Assembly: GCA_902495025.1 (NCBI GenBank)
Contig: CABUWB010000127.1
Span: 1 to 6,050 of the forward strand
DNA from: an uncultured Eubacteriales bacterium
GTDB taxonomy: Bacteria; Bacillota; Clostridia; Lachnospirales; CAG-274
Direction: 5' to 3'
Length of the DNA: 6,050 nucleotides
Within the stretch, counting starts at the first letter, position 1, and each line of letters starts with the position of its first letter. The position numbers were made by a program, and so were the translations under genes. The notes beneath the pieces are model-generated. The model saw only the letters and a program-made list of their open reading frames with translations, was not told the origin of the DNA and searched no databases. Shown here piece after piece: positions 3,835-6,050 of the stretch.

Positions 3835-5535
3835 ATGGGCTTTGATGATGAAATTATTTATTTCCCCTTTGCCTGTGCCGTAGTTAATGCGGAGGGTGAT
3901 ATAATACGCACCAACACACGCTTTGAGGAGGAAATTGCCCCTAAGGACAATAACAAGCCACTTAATATGGCGGATTTGATAGAGGACTATAAGGCTGTGC
4001 CCGACAAAATTGATGCAGAGATTGACGGCAGGGCATACACTGTGTCAACCTGTCCGCCAAATGAGGGAGAATGTAAGGTTATTTTTGTCAAGGAGGAGTG
4101 CCCCGTAATGTTGGGTATCGCCCTTGTGGATAACTATGCGGAGGTGCAGGAGAGCATTGAGGAGTCAAGACATCCGCACCTTGTGGCTGTAATTGACCGT
4201 AAGATAAATGAATATTTTAATGTGCTCGGCGGTGTTGTACGCAAGTATGAGAGCGACAAGTATATGTTTATACTCTCGCTTGACAAGCTGGACACCCTAA
4301 AGGAGTCCAAGTTTGAAATTATGGATATACTTGGCAAGATTGATATGGGCAACATACCTGTTACACTCAGCATTGGCATAGGCTTTAACGGTGTTACACT
4401 CAGCCAGTCAATGGAGTATGCCAGAGGTGCGCTCGACCTTGCCCTTGGCAGGGGCGGCAATCAGGTTGTAATTAAGGAGAGCGAGGAGCAGTATACCTTT
4501 ATCGGCGGCGACGGCAACGAGGTATCACAAAATTCAAGGGTAAAGGCAAGGGTAAAGGCTTTTGGTCTTATTGAGCTTATTTTGTCTGCACCCGATGTTA
4601 TGCTTATGGGGCATAAAAATCCAGATCTTGATGCGCTCGGCTCGGCGGCAGGTATATTTGCAATAACCAGCTTTTTCGGCAAGCCCTGCCATATTGTGCT
4701 TGACAGAGTAACAACGGGCATAAGTCCACTGTACAACAGACTTATGGAGGATAATAAGTATAAGGATGCCTTTATTGACTGTGAAACCGCACTTAAAACA
4801 ATAAAGCGCAAAACCCTGCTTATTGTACTGGATACGTGCAGCAAGAGTATATGCGAGTGCGGCGAGCTTGTTGACAAGGCTAAAAAGCTTGTTGTTTTTG
4901 ACCACCACAGAAAGAGCAAGGACCATATCGAGGGCTATGCACTCACCTATCATGACCCCGGTGCATCATCTACAAGCGAGCTTGTGTGTGAAATGATGAT
5001 GTATATGGGCAAGGGTATCAAGCTCACCAAAACCGAGGCGGAGGGACTGCTTGCGGGCATAACCGTAGATACTAAGAATTTTGCCTTTAAAACGGGTGTT
5101 AAGACCTTTGAGGCTGCTGCTTTCCTTAAAAGAAACGGTGCGGATACAATATCAGTAAGGCGCCTGTTTCAGAGCAGCTTTGAGGATTATGCCGCAAAGG
5201 CTGATGTTGTCAAAAATGCTAAAATTTTCAACGACAATATGGCTATATCAGTGCTTAAAAAGCCTGTGGAAAATCCCGTTGTGCTTATTGCGCAGGCGGC
5301 TGATGAAATGCTCAGTATTGAGGGCATAGAGGTAAGCTATGTGCTTTGTCCCGTAGGCGATAAGGTGTTTATCAGCGCACGCTCACTTGGCAAGGTAAAT
5401 GTACAAAAGCTGATGGAAAAGCTCGGCGGCGGCGGACACCAGACAGGTGCGGCGGCGCAGCTTAATGATATTGACATAAAGGCGGCTGTAAAGCTGCTTA
5501 AGGAAAAAATAGAAGAATATTTAAAGGAACAATAG
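3835..5535 (+). CDS. gdpP: GdpP-type DHH/DHHA1 cyclic-di-AMP phosphodiesterase lacking membrane helices
   Basis: This 566-residue protein is expected to hydrolyse the second messenger c-di-AMP to pApA. Domains in order: PAS-like segment (about 8-87); degenerate GGDEF domain (about 90-214), with YESDKY (138-143) instead of a GGDEF motif and the family signature ALDLALGRGGNQVVIK (199-214); DHH domain (about 250-410); DHHA1 domain (about 465-560). Catalytic motifs are GHKNPDLDALGS (259-270; H260, D264, D266), VLDTCSKS (331-338; D333), FDHHRK (355-360; D356, H357, H358), HDPGASSTSELV (373-384), GITVDTKNF (408-416; D412) and GGGGHQTGAA (531-540). Usual family members are near 650-660 residues and begin with two membrane helices. 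Here the protein starts at the PAS domain, and an in-frame TAA at 3826-3828 rules out an upstream extension. AAGGAG at 3820-3825 supports the ATG. The gene runs into rplI, a common Firmicutes arrangement. Confidence 0.9.
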   Translation: MGFDDEIIYFPFACAVVNAEGDIIRTNTRFEEEIAPKDNNKPLNMADLIEDYKAVPDKIDAEIDGRAYTVSTCPPNEGECKVIFVKEECPVMLGIALVDNYAEVQESIEESRHPHLVAVIDRKINEYFNVLGGVVRKYESDKYMFILSLDKLDTLKESKFEIMDILGKIDMGNIPVTLSIGIGFNGVTLSQSMEYARGALDLALGRGGNQVVIKESEEQYTFIGGDGNEVSQNSRVKARVKAFGLIELILSAPDVMLMGHKNPDLDALGSAAGIFAITSFFGKPCHIVLDRVTTGISPLYNRLMEDNKYKDAFIDCETALKTIKRKTLLIVLDTCSKSICECGELVDKAKKLVVFDHHRKSKDHIEGYALTYHDPGASSTSELVCEMMMYMGKGIKLTKTEAEGLLAGITVDTKNFAFKTGVKTFEAAAFLKRNGADTISVRRLFQSSFEDYAAKADVVKNAKIFNDNMAISVLKKPVENPVVLIAQAADEMLSIEGIEVSYVLCPVGDKVFISARSLGKVNVQKLMEKLGGGGHQTGAAAQLNDIDIKAAVKLLKEKIEEYLKEQ

Positions 5536-5539
5536 GAGG
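5534..5539 (+). promoter_or_regulatory. Ribosome binding site of rplI overlapping the gdpP stop
   Basis: AGGAGG shares its first two bases with the TAG stop of the preceding gene and lies seven bases before the rplI ATG. This suggests translational coupling within one transcript. Confidence 0.8.
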
Positions 5540-5546
5540 ATACACA

Positions 5547-5996
5547 ATGAAAGTAATTTTACTTGCAGATGTTAAAGGTGTAGGCAAAAAGGACCAGATT
5601 GTAAACGCAAGCGAGGGCTATGCAAAGAATTTTCTTTTCCCTAAAAATCTTGCTCTTGAGGCTAATGCAGGCAATATGAAGCAGCTTGACAACAAGAAAA
5701 AGGCTGAGGCTGCAAAGGCACAGGAGGAGCTTGAAAAGGCTCAGGCTTTAGGCGGCGAAATTGAAAAGATGAACGTTAAGGTTGCAGTTAAAATAGGTGA
5801 TAACGGCAAGCTTTTCGGTGCTGTAACCAACAAGGAAATTGCTGCTGCAATCAAGGAGCAGTACAAAATGGATATTGATAAAAAGAAGATTGTTTTATCC
5901 GACTCAATAAAGACAACAGGTGAAAAGGAAGTAAGCGTTAAGCTGCACCCAAAGGTTACAGCAAAGCTGAAGGTTACCGTAGAGGGTGTAAACTGA
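5547..5996 (+). CDS. rplI: 50S ribosomal protein bL9
   Basis: This 149-residue protein of the large ribosomal subunit is the usual length for bL9. The N-terminal rRNA-binding domain begins MKVILLADVKGVGKKDQ and carries the L9 signature region IVNASEGYAKNFLFP (18-32). A long, highly charged connecting helix (about 41-75, rich in K, E, A) leads to the C-terminal domain with GKLFGAVTNKEIAAAI (87-102) and the final beta strands VSVKLHPKVTAKLKVTV (129-145). It is separated from gdpP by 11 nt and from the next reading frame by about 20 nt without a terminator, so the three are probably one operon. Nothing in the protein looks unusual. Confidence 0.97.
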   Translation: MKVILLADVKGVGKKDQIVNASEGYAKNFLFPKNLALEANAGNMKQLDNKKKAEAAKAQEELEKAQALGGEIEKMNVKVAVKIGDNGKLFGAVTNKEIAAAIKEQYKMDIDKKKIVLSDSIKTTGEKEVSVKLHPKVTAKLKVTVEGVN

Positions 5997-6016
5997 TTTA
6001 AGAAAGAGTGATTAAT

Positions 6017-6050
6017 GTGGCGGATAACAACGCTGAAAATAATTATGTAA
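6017..6050 (+). CDS. dnaB: N-terminal fragment, probably replicative DNA helicase DnaB
   Basis: Only eleven codons are visible, starting at a GTG and reading MADNNAENNYV, open to the window edge. Purine-rich AAAGAGTGAT (6003-6012) could be the ribosome binding site; an in-frame GTG at 6008 falls inside it. The fragment is too short for recognition by sequence. The call rests mainly on the common rplI-dnaB gene order in Firmicutes, plus a short hydrophilic start that suits DnaB. Confidence 0.45.
   Translation, partial: MADNNAENNYV

Noticed and set aside
4134..4953. Long antisense open frames opposite the gdpP-like gene
   Set aside because: They overlap a gene with intact catalytic motifs, lack ribosome binding sites and encode low-complexity Ser/Leu-rich or unrecognisable products; they are frame shadows.
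6015..6050. ATG at 6015 as the start of the last gene
   Set aside because: That frame ends in TAA after eleven codons; the GTG at 6017 opens a frame that reaches the window edge and fits the expected dnaB position.

Overview
The window reads as a stretch of chromosome from a low-to-moderate GC, anaerobic Gram-positive bacterium of the class Clostridia, perhaps the Ruminococcaceae/Oscillospiraceae. This placement rests on strong AGGAGG-type ribosome binding sites, sigma-A type promoters, Firmicutes-like protein sequences, a sodium-pump decarboxylase with a separate carboxyltransferase subunit, and the gdpP-rplI-(dnaB) gene order. All genes lie on the + strand. It is mostly core chromosome; no transposase, CRISPR array, tRNA or rRNA was seen.

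Layout. (1) 1-229 is the 3' end of a membrane sodium-pump decarboxylase beta subunit (oadB). (2) 230-499 has no credible gene. Positions 231-380 are packed with five successive stem-loops, followed by an AT-rich leader. (3) 500-1900 is the carboxyltransferase (alpha) subunit oadA, closed by a clear intrinsic terminator. (4) 1950-2110 holds a near-consensus promoter and a leader hairpin in front of a helix-turn-helix/zinc-ribbon protein (2111-2560). A small BFD-like [2Fe-2S] protein (2644-2823) follows and has its own terminator. (5) A promoter with an extended -10 drives pheA, prephenate dehydratase (2935-3762). (6) Another extended -10 promoter precedes a GdpP-type cyclic-di-AMP phosphodiesterase without membrane helices (3835-5535). 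It is followed 11 nt later by rplI (5547-5996) and by the first codons of what is probably dnaB.

How the genes work together. OadA and OadB would form part of a biotin-dependent oxaloacetate decarboxylase that exports Na+. The biotin carrier and gamma/delta subunits would have to be encoded outside the window, probably upstream. The HTH/zinc-ribbon protein and the BFD-like protein may be one transcript that senses or handles metal or redox state (inference). PheA makes phenylpyruvate for phenylalanine synthesis. GdpP, L9 and DnaB are a familiar housekeeping cluster.

The items most worth a second look are the hairpin array between oadB and oadA, the GdpP homologue without its membrane anchor, and PheA substitutions in both the catalytic TRF motif and the phenylalanine-binding ESRP motif. 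I found no convincing wholly new multi-gene system.
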